Below, one piece after another: positions 50,976-60,165 of a stretch of DNA of 64,000 nt. The stretch covers positions 62,001 through 126,000 of the forward strand of contig NZ_MLBF01000009.1 of NCBI RefSeq assembly GCF_001936615.1, given 5' to 3'. The stretch's first letter is position 1, and the number at the start of each line of letters is the position of its first letter. The notes beneath the pieces were generated by a model. It ran no database searches and had not been told where the DNA came from. It saw only the letters and a list, made by a program, of their open reading frames with translations. The DNA is from Desulfosporosinus metallidurans. GTDB taxonomy: Bacteria > Bacillota > Desulfitobacteriia > Desulfitobacteriales > Desulfitobacteriaceae. The position numbers were made by a program, and so were the translations under genes.

Positions 50976-51647
50976 CCGCTCAGCTAACCACAGATCTTCG
51001 GGCGTGGTCACCTTGATATTTTCCTGTGAACCCTCTATCACTTGAACAGGATACCCCATCCATTCTAGCAAAGAAGCATCATCCGTGCCATAGTATCCTG
51101 CGGATACTGCTTGATAATGTGCTTCTGCTAAAATGGCCCGATCAAAAATCTGAGGAGTCTGAACGGCCCTTAACCGTTCACGTGTCAGGGTAGCAATAAC
51201 TTTACCCGTCTCATGGACTTGCTTTATAGTATCCTTAACTGGGATTGCCATAATTGCGGCTTTAAATTTCTCAGTTTCATCCAAAAACCGATGGAAATCT
51301 TCCAATGTTAAAAGGGGCCTCGCCCCATCATGTACCACTATCCGTTGAATAGCGGAACTTAGAGCTTGAACCCCTGCACGAACAGAGTCTTGACGTTGCA
51401 CTCCACCTTTACATATCTTAACTTTATCAAATTTATGATGATGAACTAGCTCGACAATAATCGGAACATCGGCTTCCGCCCCCACAACAACAATTTCAGA
51501 AACATAACTGGATTGTTCAAAGAGTCTTACCGTATGGGCAAGCATCGGTTCTCCCATCAAAGTCAAAAATTGCTTATTGTATCCGGCCCCCATCCGTTTG
51601 CCTTGACCGGCTGCAGGAATAACGATCCCTAACTTAGCCAATCGCAT
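50895..51647 (-). CDS. ispD: 2-C-methyl-D-erythritol 4-phosphate cytidylyltransferase IspD
   Basis: Third step of the MEP pathway, CTP + MEP. 250 residues with IVIPAAGQGKRMGAGYNKQF near 8-27, VVHDGARPLL near 105 and the VQTPQIF motif near 162. The family usually ends about at EDLWLAERILAMR; the last ~20 residues (ARSSTRGVGCT...) come from intergenic-repeat DNA. The ATG overlaps the upstream PIN/TRAM gene by 14 bases. Confidence 0.93.
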   Translation of the reverse strand: MRLAKLGIVIPAAGQGKRMGAGYNKQFLTLMGEPMLAHTVRLFEQSSYVSEIVVVGAEADVPIIVELVHHHKFDKVKICKGGVQRQDSVRAGVQALSSAIQRIVVHDGARPLLTLEDFHRFLDETEKFKAAIMAIPVKDTIKQVHETGKVIATLTRERLRAVQTPQIFDRAILAEAHYQAVSAGYYGTDDASLLEWMGYPVQVIEGSQENIKVTTPEDLWLAERILAMREARSSTRGVGCTMEYETRSTR

Positions 51648-52812
51648 TCACCTCATCCGTCGGACGAAGGCCCATCGGTTTTTTTTCCAGGGAACTCTTT
51701 GGTTTAGCAAAGATCATACGACCAGCCGCCGTCTGCAAAACACTGGTCACTAAAACGGTGATATTTTGCCCCATATAACGTCTACCCATATCGACAACAA
51801 TCATCGTTCCATCGTCTAGATAGGCTACGCCCTGTCCAGGCTCTTTACCCTCTTTCATCACTTGAACAAGCATCTCTTCACCGGGCAAAACAATCGGCTT
51901 TAGAGCATTCGCCAATTCGTTGATGTTTAGAACCATAACTCCTTGAAGTTCAGCTACTTTGTTGAGGTTATAATCATTCGTTAAAAGCGGAGATTTCAGA
52001 ACCTGCCCCAAGCGCACCAGTTTACTGTCAACTTCATTAATATCATCAAAGTCCTGTTCATGAATATGCACTTTGATCGCTGTTTCCTTAGATATTTGAT
52101 TGAGAATATCAAGCCCCCTGCGCCCACGGTTTCGTTTAAGCAAATCTGAAGAATCCGCAATGTGTCGAAGCTCCTCTAAAACGAAACTCGGGATAAGCAA
52201 GATCCCTTCCAAGAACCCAGTTTTGACGATGTCGGCAATACGTCCATCGATAATCACACTCGTGTCAAGAATTTTATAGTGCATACCCTCTATAGACTGG
52301 AGCTGCTCAGACTTACCTTCCCTCTGTTTGTCTGCTTTTTCCGCTTTGTCGCCGCGATCTCGGAAACGCGGCAGAAAATTGAATAACCCTAGGACATCCT
52401 CTTTCCGCTTCATGCCAATTGTCAATCCCAGATATCCCAAGAAAATGCTTAGTAAGACCGCTAAAAGTGGCCCAAAAAAAGGAATACTGACAAATGAGCT
52501 ACTAAATAAACTAGAAATAATAAGTCCGATGATCCCCCCAACAGCCCCACTCATAAGATCATGCGTGGGGACCCGAGTTAAGCGAGAATCCATCCATCGC
52601 ATTAAGGTGAGAAAAGAGCGGATAGTGATCGGCGCAACTAAAAAACCAAAGATAGCAAATAAAATAATCATCGTTGCATAGGTCCAGACAGGGGACAAAT
52701 TCCACCCCAGGGATTGTAAAAGGTTAAGTCGTAGAAATAAAAAAACGAGAAAAAAGCCCAAAGCACCAAATAACAGCGTGATGATACCGCGTATAAGATT
52801 GCGAATCATCAT
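51634..52812 (-). CDS. PIN/TRAM domain membrane protein (YacL-like)
   Basis: 392 residues: four hydrophobic segments in the first ~135 residues, then a PIN nuclease-like domain (about 180-300; acidic residues in YKILDTSVIIDGRIADI and LLTNDYNLNK), then a C-terminal TRAM domain (about 320-380). This is the YacL layout found next to ispD in Firmicutes. Putative membrane-associated RNase; the substrate is unknown. ATG at 52812 with AGGAGGTG. Confidence 0.92.
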   Translation of the reverse strand: MMIRNLIRGIITLLFGALGFFLVFLFLRLNLLQSLGWNLSPVWTYATMIILFAIFGFLVAPITIRSFLTLMRWMDSRLTRVPTHDLMSGAVGGIIGLIISSLFSSSFVSIPFFGPLLAVLLSIFLGYLGLTIGMKRKEDVLGLFNFLPRFRDRGDKAEKADKQREGKSEQLQSIEGMHYKILDTSVIIDGRIADIVKTGFLEGILLIPSFVLEELRHIADSSDLLKRNRGRRGLDILNQISKETAIKVHIHEQDFDDINEVDSKLVRLGQVLKSPLLTNDYNLNKVAELQGVMVLNINELANALKPIVLPGEEMLVQVMKEGKEPGQGVAYLDDGTMIVVDMGRRYMGQNITVLVTSVLQTAAGRMIFAKPKSSLEKKPMGLRPTDEVNAIG

Positions 52813-52854
52813 TTCACCTCCTTTATAAATCTATTCTGACTAAAAGTCTTTCCT

Positions 52855-52884
52855 ATTATACTGTGATTTACCATAAATTTTCAA
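52855..52884 (-). promoter_or_regulatory. Promoter of the yacL-ispD-ispF-gltX operon
   Basis: -35 TTGAAA at 52884-52879 and -10 TATAAT at 52860-52855, spacing 18, about 40 bases before the YacL-like ATG. Confidence 0.65.
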
Positions 52885-52935
52885 GTAAGTATATATTTGC
52901 AGTGATTTTTTTTCCACAAACGGGTTGGAAACCCT

Positions 52936-53418
52936 TTAAGCCAGAAGCAAAGCTTTGGATAACCATTGCCGGACTGCTTCTTCTTCAGACCCTTCTGTCA
53001 AGACGAGTTCACTAATCAAAATTTGGCAGGCATTTTCATACATCTTCTTTTCCCCTGTGGAAAGGCCCTTTTCGTTATCCCTCTGGGCAAGGCTGCGAAC
53101 AACATTGGCAACTTCAAAGATATTTCCACTCTTAATCTTTTCTAAATTCGCACGATAGCGCCGATTCCAGGCTAGGGTAGCTGCCGTATCTTTAGTTTTC
53201 AACACTTCTAAGACATCTTTAACCATGGTCGGAGAAATCACTTGCCTCAAACCCAGGTTCTCCACGTTGTTTAATGGAATGAACAATTTCATGTTTCCCA
53301 CTGGTAGATGCATGACATAGTATTGGCTTTTTTCTCCAAGAACTTCCCGTTCTTCAATAGACTCGATAATACCGGCACCATGCATCGGATATACAACTTT
53401 GTCACCAACTTTAAACAT
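52936..53418 (-). CDS. CarD family transcriptional regulator
   Basis: 160 residues: an N-terminal RNAP-interaction (Tudor-like) domain (FKVGDKVVYPMHGAGIIESI, residues 2-21, and IPLNNVENLGLR) and a helical C-terminal DNA-contact domain (WNRRYRANLEKIKSGNIFEV near 104-123, then VVRSLAQRDNEKGLS). It binds RNA polymerase beta and stabilises open complexes. ATG at 53418 with GGGGGTG. Confidence 0.92.
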   Translation of the reverse strand: MFKVGDKVVYPMHGAGIIESIEEREVLGEKSQYYVMHLPVGNMKLFIPLNNVENLGLRQVISPTMVKDVLEVLKTKDTAATLAWNRRYRANLEKIKSGNIFEVANVVRSLAQRDNEKGLSTGEKKMYENACQILISELVLTEGSEEEAVRQWLSKALLLA

Positions 53419-53439
53419 TCGGCCACCCCCTTATATATC

Positions 53440-53468
53440 ATTATAGCAAGGAACTTCGCCTGGGTCAA
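53440..53468 (-). promoter_or_regulatory. Promoter of carD
   Basis: -35 TTGACC (53468-53463), -10 TATAAT (53445-53440), 17-base spacing; divergent from the plus-strand promoter at 53540. Confidence 0.75.
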
Positions 53469-53539
53469 AATTTTAAAATTATATCATACAAGTCTTCAGC
53501 CTGTCAATTAACCATTTTATGTCTTATTTTGGTTGAAAA

Positions 53540-53569
53540 TTGACAACAGCCCAGCCGTCTCGGTATAAT
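53540..53569 (+). promoter_or_regulatory. Promoter of the plus-strand gene at 53602
   Basis: -35 TTGACA (53540-53545), -10 TATAAT (53564-53569), 18-base spacing. Confidence 0.75.
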
Positions 53570-53601
53570 AGAGATGGCAGAAAGGAGTGAGGATAGCTGA
53601 C

Positions 53602-53994
53602 ATGGAACAACTCACTGACCAATTCCAAAGTACGGTAAAATCTTTATTGATCCGGCATCAAAGTATTTTAGATATATTGTCTAAGGGGCAAGAAACTTCA
53701 GCGCGTGTTAACCGAGCCGTCGTTAAATCAGTAACCAGTTGCGGTTGCCATGCCGTGAATGCACATAAGAAATCCCTACCCTTAGATGCAAGCCTTGCTG
53801 ATCTCAAAGAACTCTTGGACAGCCAACTCGAAGGATTACTTTGCGATAACTGCCGAGACATTATTGAAGCAGAATTAGGCAAACAACTATTTTATATAGC
53901 AGCTTTGTCTAACGCCTTGGACATTTCTCTAAGCGAAGTCCTCGACCGAGAATACAAAAAACTACAGACTCTAACCATTTTTAACTTGACGTAA
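53602..53994 (+). CDS. Conserved clostridial helical protein of unknown function
   Basis: 130 residues, nearly all alpha-helical. A SCGCH motif near 50 and a CDNC motif near 91 give four cysteines that may bind metal. The tail LQTLTIFNLT is a feature I recall from a family widespread in Clostridia; some relatives carry DUF1573 or MazG-like labels that I cannot verify. The start is the ATG at 53602, with AGGA eight bases upstream, over the earlier GTG at 53587. Own promoter and terminator: a single-gene unit divergent from carD. Confidence 0.75.
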   Translation: MEQLTDQFQSTVKSLLIRHQSILDILSKGQETSARVNRAVVKSVTSCGCHAVNAHKKSLPLDASLADLKELLDSQLEGLLCDNCRDIIEAELGKQLFYIAALSNALDISLSEVLDREYKKLQTLTIFNLT

Positions 53995-54004
53995 GCTAAG
54001 CATT

Positions 54005-54032
54005 AAGCTCCTGCATTTGCAGGAGCTTTTTT
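54005..54032 (+). terminator. Terminator of the gene at 53602
   Basis: AAGCTCCTGCA / TGCAGGAGCTT perfect stem with a two-base centre, followed by TTTTTT. Confidence 0.9.
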
Positions 54033-54123
54033 ATATTACCAGTCAGACCGTCATACTATACTAGTTCGCAAATAACTTGCAAGTCCATCTTATTCTTTCC
54101 ACGCCTGAATTTCAAGAATCGGA

Positions 54124-54339
54124 CTATTGTTCTCCAAGTATTGTTTCATTCTTTTTATAGCCCGTGATGCTTAATTGGGCAATGTGGTCCTTGTGTTCAT
54201 TAAACACTTCAACATTATAATTTGCAATTTTATGGGAAGACGATACTTCTTTTGCCACGGCTATTAAAGTTTTTCCATTACCTTCTTTCAACACACCAAA
54301 ATACAACTCTTCTATAAGTATTTCAAGTATTCTTATCAA
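54124..54339 (-). pseudogene. Remnant of a PaaI-like hotdog thioesterase
   Basis: The last ~50 residues (GNGKTLIAVAKEVSSSHKIA, then NYNVEVFNEHKDHIAQLSI) match the final strands of PaaI/YigI-type acyl-CoA thioesterases. The N-terminal two thirds, including the catalytic HGG region, are missing, and the first ~20 residues do not look related. A fragment, not a working enzyme. Confidence 0.4.
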
Positions 54340-54721
54340 CCATTCAACACTTTTTCCAAATATCCTCCATGTAATTCTACGTGCGAAAACATTAATTAAA
54401 GGCGCTCACTTTTACGTCAATTAAAAACAGAAATCCCGTTAAATTATTTCAGCGGGATAGGAGAGGAATGATACATTCGAGGTAGTTCAAGAACGAGTTT
54501 TTAGACTGGTTGTCTTTTCACCCTACTTTGAAAATACAGGAAGATGGGAAGGGGAATGACGATCCAGCCAAAGCTCTTGATAAGGCTATTGACGGCTCAC
54601 ACTAACATTTTTTGATAATGCGAGGAATCATATACCCTTTTGTTATCACATCTTATAAACGGCTAATCCCTCCCGATACCGCTGAATTCAGAAAACCCTT
54701 GCGCTTCATCATAACCCTTTC
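54340..54721. other. Gene-poor stretch with possible plus-strand remnant
   Basis: No full gene. A plus-strand frame ending at about 54604 reads FKNEFLDWLSFHPTLKI then QEDGKGNDDPAKALDKAI after an upstream stop. This looks like the tail of a lost gene but has no start. A weak ATCCCG/CGGGAT hairpin is near 54432-54460. Confidence 0.3.
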
Positions 54722-56866
54722 TTATTCAGTCAACGAAATAGTCACAAATCGATAACTCTTCAAAAAATCCAAAGCCCCTTTAAGATCTAGTTCACTCTTC
54801 AAATGCATTTTTTGTTGCAGCTCGTCCGTCAAAAAGGGCGAGTATTTTGTTACCAGCCACTCATTTTCCCGGATGAACAAGACAAGATCCGCTTCCTTCC
54901 AAACTCGACTTCGGATCTTTTCGATAAGGTCTAAAAATACTACCTCCTTAGGCAATACAATACGTTCTATTTGACTCGGCCTGCGTTTAATATCAAGACC
55001 GGATACAGCTCTGAGCAGCCAAATCAGCGTATTACAAATCACAGTTCCCACAAAAGGCTCAAAAACCTGGACATCACGCAACTCCCAGACAACGCGCTGA
55101 TTTACAGATACATGATATAAGGAGTATTTTCGTCGCGCACCCGCGAGACATTTAGTTGCATTTGCGTCAAGATATTGGAATTGTCCCTCCGAACACAAAA
55201 CTTCAAACATCGTTTCTGCGATTTTACGATCAATCTTACCTGGATCACTCAGATATTTTGGCTTTTTAGCATTCACCGCAGGTTGAACGAAAATCTTATT
55301 CTTTTTAGTGTCCATATCCTTAATGGTCCACAGTTTTCCTGCTAAGATGACGTTTTCCCCAATATCAAATCTGACCCCTTTATCGAGCTGCCCGATCTTG
55401 CGCATGCCACAGTAGACATCATAATAAAGGGCCACCATGAAGACCGAGTAAAAATCCTTTCCTCGTAATAATCTCTCTCCCTCTAGCCCCACAATATACT
55501 CATTGAGTCCAGGAACAATCTCTAACATCTCCGTACTCACCATATGATTAATAAGACTTACCATGTCCTTCTTGGGAAGTTTATGAAAGGCAGCATTTTT
55601 TTCGATGGTATGAATGAGCTGACTCCAAGTTACACCATTATACTCCTGACAGAGTGAGATGATTTGGTGAAAGGCAATATCATAGGGAACAGGATAACCC
55701 GCAGCTGGCTCAATCCACCCTTCAAGCAAGAGATTCATGACGGCAATGGACTGTACCAAACTGTCTTCACTGGTTGTATACATCTGAAGAATCTGAGCAT
55801 CCTCTTGCTTTCTCCCGGAACGCCCCATGCGTTGTTTGAGGGAGGAAACCGTAAAGGTGGTATCCAGTTGACAGACAAGATCGAGCGCTCCGATATCGAT
55901 ACCAAGTTCGAGCGAACTGGTACAGACAATACTTTGAGGGGTTCGTGAAGTCGCCAACTTTTTCTCCACGTACTCTCTTTCGGCTTTGTCGATCGAGGAG
56001 TGATGAGCAAAGTACCCTTCTTGGATTCCCTCCTTTTCTGCCAAACGGTTAAGCATGACCGTTGCTTCTTCCACCGTGCCTCGACTATTACAAAAGATGA
56101 GGGATTGATAGTCTCTAGTTACCTCTCTCAGGTCTTCGAAAAGCTCTAAGGGTATTTTTCCATCCTTGCCTGCTGGAAAATGTAATAAGGAGTACTGAAG
56201 TTCCTTGCCCTCGTCAGAAGCTTCGACCACTTCAACCTCTTCAGGTCGATTATGATTGACCCATTGTTTTACAAGGTCAAAATTTTGGATAGTTGCGGAT
56301 AAACCAATAATACGGGGTCGAACCCTCGTATACGCTTCCATCCTCGATAACAAGGAACGCAGTTGTGCGCCTCGCTGAGAATCGAGAAACGAGTGGATTT
56401 CATCAATCACAATGAATTCTACTCCCTGGAAAAGGGGTTTTAAATGCCCAGTCTTGTTAATAAACAAGCTTTCTAGGGATTCAGGCGTAATCTGAAGAAT
56501 TCCTGAAGGGTTTTTAAGCAGTTTGTTTTTTTGACTTTGGCCTACATCCCCATGCCAACGATAGATATTTATCTCACAGTTTTGGCATAAGCGTTCAATC
56601 CGTTCAAATTGGTTATTAATTAACGCTTTGAGAGGAGAAATATAGATTACTTTCAACTCCGCCTGAGCACAATCCTCTATCTTAGTGATAATAGGTAGAA
56701 AAGCAGCTTCGGTTTTTCCCGAAGCTGTGTTCGCTGAAACTATGATGTCTGAGTCCGTCTGCATGATAAGCGGGATCGTTTGATCCTGAACCGGGGTAAA
56801 CCGCTCCCATTTCATAGCCCAGATCCGTTGTTGCATTTTTTCTGATAAAAGCTTAAACGTATCCAC
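54722..56866 (-). CDS. Lhr-like superfamily II helicase (BrxHI-type)
   Basis: 714 residues. Helicase core: ANTASGKTEAAF (motif I, about 46-57), ISPLKALINNQ (Ia), ITPESLESL, IDEIHSFLDSQRGAQL (motif II DEIH, about 154), GLSATIQ (III), then FCNSRGTVEEA (IV), TSSLELGIDIG (V) and QRMGRSGR (VI, about 348). The C-terminal ~330 residues fit the winged-helix and accessory domains of Lhr-type 3'-5' helicases. The start is the GTG at 56866 with GGAGGAG six bases upstream, 19 bases after the ATPase gene. It would unwind DNA (or RNA-DNA) for the cassette. Confidence 0.88.
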   Translation of the reverse strand: MDTFKLLSEKMQQRIWAMKWERFTPVQDQTIPLIMQTDSDIIVSANTASGKTEAAFLPIITKIEDCAQAELKVIYISPLKALINNQFERIERLCQNCEINIYRWHGDVGQSQKNKLLKNPSGILQITPESLESLFINKTGHLKPLFQGVEFIVIDEIHSFLDSQRGAQLRSLLSRMEAYTRVRPRIIGLSATIQNFDLVKQWVNHNRPEEVEVVEASDEGKELQYSLLHFPAGKDGKIPLELFEDLREVTRDYQSLIFCNSRGTVEEATVMLNRLAEKEGIQEGYFAHHSSIDKAEREYVEKKLATSRTPQSIVCTSSLELGIDIGALDLVCQLDTTFTVSSLKQRMGRSGRKQEDAQILQMYTTSEDSLVQSIAVMNLLLEGWIEPAAGYPVPYDIAFHQIISLCQEYNGVTWSQLIHTIEKNAAFHKLPKKDMVSLINHMVSTEMLEIVPGLNEYIVGLEGERLLRGKDFYSVFMVALYYDVYCGMRKIGQLDKGVRFDIGENVILAGKLWTIKDMDTKKNKIFVQPAVNAKKPKYLSDPGKIDRKIAETMFEVLCSEGQFQYLDANATKCLAGARRKYSLYHVSVNQRVVWELRDVQVFEPFVGTVICNTLIWLLRAVSGLDIKRRPSQIERIVLPKEVVFLDLIEKIRSRVWKEADLVLFIRENEWLVTKYSPFLTDELQQKMHLKSELDLKGALDFLKSYRFVTISLTE

Positions 56867-56885
56867 GAATACTCCTCCATTTGAC

Positions 56886-58211
56886 CTAAATCTTTGCAGA
56901 ACTAAACCGACTCGCTGCCGCGTTTTTCGGAGGCAGGGATTTTGAACTCTCTTGATCACCAAAAATCTTCGAGCGGTTAAACCCTGAATTCTGCTGCAGA
57001 ATATTTAACCCACCAATAAAGGTTCGGATGATATCACTCGTCGTCAAATTCTCTAAAGCCCCTGGTCTAGAATATTCCTGAATGATAAACGAACGGATTT
57101 CCTCACCACTAACCTTGGGTTCATAGTCATAATGGAACGCATGGATTTCCACCAGGTTCTTGAGCAAGAGGTACAATTCTTCCTGTTTAAGAGGAGTGAG
57201 TTTAATCACGGGTTGAGACAAGTCCCTGAACTCATTACTTTCAAATTTATTTACGACCAGTCTTCTTTTGATGGCTTCATAACTATAAAGCCCTCTCCGC
57301 TCGTCTTCGAGAAACTCAGGTGTGCCACTAAAAATGATGTACAAACCTGAGACATTGCCCTGCAGAGTATCGTTAAAAATCTTGAGAATGGTTTCGTAGT
57401 TCTTGTCCCTCGATTGCGGATGGGTTATTTTGTAAAGGTTAATGGCCTCATCGAAATTGACGACCAAGCCAGAATACCCGATTTGGCGGACAAATTGAGC
57501 CATGACTTTAATGTAATCATAGTAGTTAGAGTCATCAATAATATCTCTGACCCCCAGATCCCCTCTAGCCTCTGTTTTGGTCGAATATTCGCCTCGTAAC
57601 CAACGTAGTGCGCTGCGCTGAAGGGAATTGTTGTCTTCCACAAAACCCTTAAAATATTGCATCAGGACTCGTACAAAATCGAAACCACCCACGAGACGAT
57701 CCATCTTGGTCGCGGTCTCAGCAATCTCATGTTCCACATCGATAATAAATTGTGGATTATCATACGCTACAGACCCATACCCTTTTTCTTGCATAGTTTT
57801 GGTCTGTACGTCACTAATCCATTGATCCAAAATCATCGGCAAAGCATTGCCATCGGGGGAAGTAGCGACCGATAGATTTTTCATCATTTCCGAATAAGTA
57901 GCCACCGACTTGCCCTCAGAGCCATAAAGTCGGCGATTAGCATCAAAATCAACCTTGCCGACCACGAATTTTTCGCTGAAGGCGACTTGTTGGATTAACG
58001 CTTGCAGAAACGTTTTACCCGAACCGAAGGGCCCAATAATAAATTTTATGACCGAGGCCCCGTCCTTCACCGTTTCTAAATCTTTCAGAATTTGAGTGGC
58101 CTCATCTTTGCGACCGACCATAATATGTTCCAGCCCCCTATTGGGGACAACTCCCCCATATAGCGAGTTCAGAATTGCTGTGGAATCCTTTTTGCGAAGT
58201 TTCCCTGCCAC
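56886..58211 (-). CDS. DUF2791-type P-loop ATPase (BrxD-like)
   Basis: 441 residues. Walker A GPFGSGKTFLQ near 60-70, Walker B VVNFDEAINLYK near 253, and a sensor-like IFSGTPEFLEDERRGLYSYE near 300. This is the BrxD/PglY-related DUF2791 architecture, AAA-like NTPases found in BREX type 2 and in TerB-linked loci. The start is the GTG at 58211 with GAGGAGG nine bases upstream; that ribosome-binding site overlaps the stop of the TerB gene. The longer frame would overlap it by 47 bases. Likely the motor or loader that works with the helicase downstream. Confidence 0.82.
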   Translation of the reverse strand: MAGKLRKKDSTAILNSLYGGVVPNRGLEHIMVGRKDEATQILKDLETVKDGASVIKFIIGPFGSGKTFLQALIQQVAFSEKFVVGKVDFDANRRLYGSEGKSVATYSEMMKNLSVATSPDGNALPMILDQWISDVQTKTMQEKGYGSVAYDNPQFIIDVEHEIAETATKMDRLVGGFDFVRVLMQYFKGFVEDNNSLQRSALRWLRGEYSTKTEARGDLGVRDIIDDSNYYDYIKVMAQFVRQIGYSGLVVNFDEAINLYKITHPQSRDKNYETILKIFNDTLQGNVSGLYIIFSGTPEFLEDERRGLYSYEAIKRRLVVNKFESNEFRDLSQPVIKLTPLKQEELYLLLKNLVEIHAFHYDYEPKVSGEEIRSFIIQEYSRPGALENLTTSDIIRTFIGGLNILQQNSGFNRSKIFGDQESSKSLPPKNAAASRFSSAKI

Positions 58212-58215
58212 GTAC

Positions 58216-59952
58216 CTATTCCTCCTCGGCAAGTCTTTGAAGAACTTGCTTGAAATCTTCATTAAGTCTTAATACGTCTCTCTCTTGTTCAATGAGGTTG
58301 TCCCCCAAAAAATCCAACGACTTCTCGTTAAGGGTGTTAATAAAGACCCCCATCATAACCCCACGAGTTTTGAGGTAGTTGATCCCCTCTTGCTTGACCC
58401 TAATTAGGTCTTTGAACCCGCTGAGAAAATCGCGTTCTAGCTCCGTTAATTCGGCAATGAATGGCTCAATATCCTCCTTCAAATCCTCATCCGTGGACAC
58501 CGGGGTTAAACTATTTATGGGTTTTTCCTTCTCTTTCTCCGATTCCTTTTCTTTCTCTTTCTTATCTATCTTCGATTCCATCTCTTTCGCCTTCTCTGCT
58601 ATCTTCAGCGTTTCAAAAAAATTATTCCCTCGTTCCGAATCCGATCTATCGTGATGATCAACTTCCTCTTCATCATATCGAAGAGCGAAAATCTCTAATA
58701 GCTCTTTGCTTTCTTTATCCAACGTGTCAATTCGCTCTAAATCAAACTCAATCAGAGGAATTGTCGCCACGTCTTGTTCCAAAGGTTCAGGTGGCTCTGG
58801 AATTGAACTACCCAAGCCCACGGACCTTTTATCCCTGGCTTTTACAAAGCGACTCCCAGAGAATAGTGAAGGCTGCGCTTTCTCCTGAAACAACTCCAGG
58901 AGCATATTTTTGAACCCCTCTGGAAAGAGTGCTTCATCCACGTTTAATTGGCGCTTTTCTCCGACTTTATCTCTGGCGACGTTTTCCGCTAGGCGAAATA
59001 AGGCTGTAAGATCTTCTCTCATTTTTAGCGTTGGAATTCGTTTGGCTTCCAGTTTATTATGAACCTTGCGGCCTATCACAGCATTTGGGAATAATCGACG
59101 TTCAAAACCGGACTTTTCATCGAGCGGTATCCATTCTTCTATGAGATTTTTACCTTGAGCTTGATACTCACTTTTTAGTAACGCAACCGAAGTTTTGAAG
59201 ACTTTATAAATAAGATTTCTATTCGTTTTGAAGAAATTAGTTTTATTATATCTTAAAAATCGTTTCCAAAAGGTAATAGAAACCGTCTCTAGTTTGTTCT
59301 CGAATTTTTTGAGGGTTTCATAATCGGAAAATTCATAGTTTCGTATCTTAGAAGTCCACTTCTTTTCAAGTTCATATTCTCCTAACTCATAGCAAAAGTC
59401 GCAAATCCAGCGTGGCAGAAAATGACCCAAACTATAATTCGTATCCTGATAGTTCAAGCAAAGTCGATCCAACATACTTAAATTAAACGCTGCATTATCG
59501 TTAAACGTGTAATTTAAAAGTTCGTAGATAAAGATAAAGACATAGCCCGAATCTGCATTTAGGTAGTTACCCCTCAAAACTTCTTTTCTCCAGTAGAAAT
59601 ACCATTCCTTTTGGGCCTTATCGAGGGTGCCAAACGATTGCTCGTAAATCTTAAGAAAAACGGGCTTTACTGGTTTTCCCTGTGTCTCCTGTCGCCTAGA
59701 ATAGGCTAAAGAATCCTTACAAAACATAAGATTAGCTCTTGGAAAATCCGCGCCTCGGAGAGGCATCCCCTTAATGTCTTCCAGAAATTCTTTAACCTGC
59801 AGCGGAGTCTTCACATGTTTATATTCCGGCAGAATCAAGGCTTCCATAGGATAGAATAAATCCCCAGAGGGGTACGATGTCTTGTTATTAACAAGCTCAG
59901 ACGCCCGTTTGATATTAAACTTATCCAACATGTTCAATAGTTTATCGATCAT
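58216..59952 (-). CDS. TerB-N / TerB-C domain protein
   Basis: 578 residues, first gene of the cassette. The N-terminal half contains the TerB-N pattern (FPRANLMFCKDSLAY; KAQKEWYFYWRKEVLRGNYL; SGYVFIFIYELLNY, about 70-175). A highly charged Lys/Glu linker (about 440-490) precedes the C-terminal TerB-C-like domain (ELTELERDFLSGFKDLI, LRLNEDFKQVLQRLAEEE). There is no central TerB four-helix domain. ATG at 59952 with GAAGGA. The domain pairing is known from Ter-associated stress/DNA-processing operons; the molecular role is not established. Confidence 0.8.
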   Translation of the reverse strand: MIDKLLNMLDKFNIKRASELVNNKTSYPSGDLFYPMEALILPEYKHVKTPLQVKEFLEDIKGMPLRGADFPRANLMFCKDSLAYSRRQETQGKPVKPVFLKIYEQSFGTLDKAQKEWYFYWRKEVLRGNYLNADSGYVFIFIYELLNYTFNDNAAFNLSMLDRLCLNYQDTNYSLGHFLPRWICDFCYELGEYELEKKWTSKIRNYEFSDYETLKKFENKLETVSITFWKRFLRYNKTNFFKTNRNLIYKVFKTSVALLKSEYQAQGKNLIEEWIPLDEKSGFERRLFPNAVIGRKVHNKLEAKRIPTLKMREDLTALFRLAENVARDKVGEKRQLNVDEALFPEGFKNMLLELFQEKAQPSLFSGSRFVKARDKRSVGLGSSIPEPPEPLEQDVATIPLIEFDLERIDTLDKESKELLEIFALRYDEEEVDHHDRSDSERGNNFFETLKIAEKAKEMESKIDKKEKEKESEKEKEKPINSLTPVSTDEDLKEDIEPFIAELTELERDFLSGFKDLIRVKQEGINYLKTRGVMMGVFINTLNEKSLDFLGDNLIEQERDVLRLNEDFKQVLQRLAEEE

Positions 59953-60165
59953 TCCAGTCCTTCGCCCTTCAAATTTATAGAGCTCTGCCCGTAGATCAGC
60001 CCTGTCTAATAATTATAGCATTAATTCATTCCCACGGTATCCCCCCGCATCCGTTGAATTTATGGCATAGATATCAAACAAGGATAATAGAATGGCTAAA
60101 AAAGAGGGATTGGAGTTAATTTGTAGAAAGGACATAACATTAAGAGAGTTAGGGGCAGTTGATAC

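Noticed and set aside
54722..59952. A full BREX or Pgl system
   Set aside because: No PglX methylase, PglZ phosphatase, BrxA/B or PglW is present on either side; only the ATPase and helicase resemble BREX parts.
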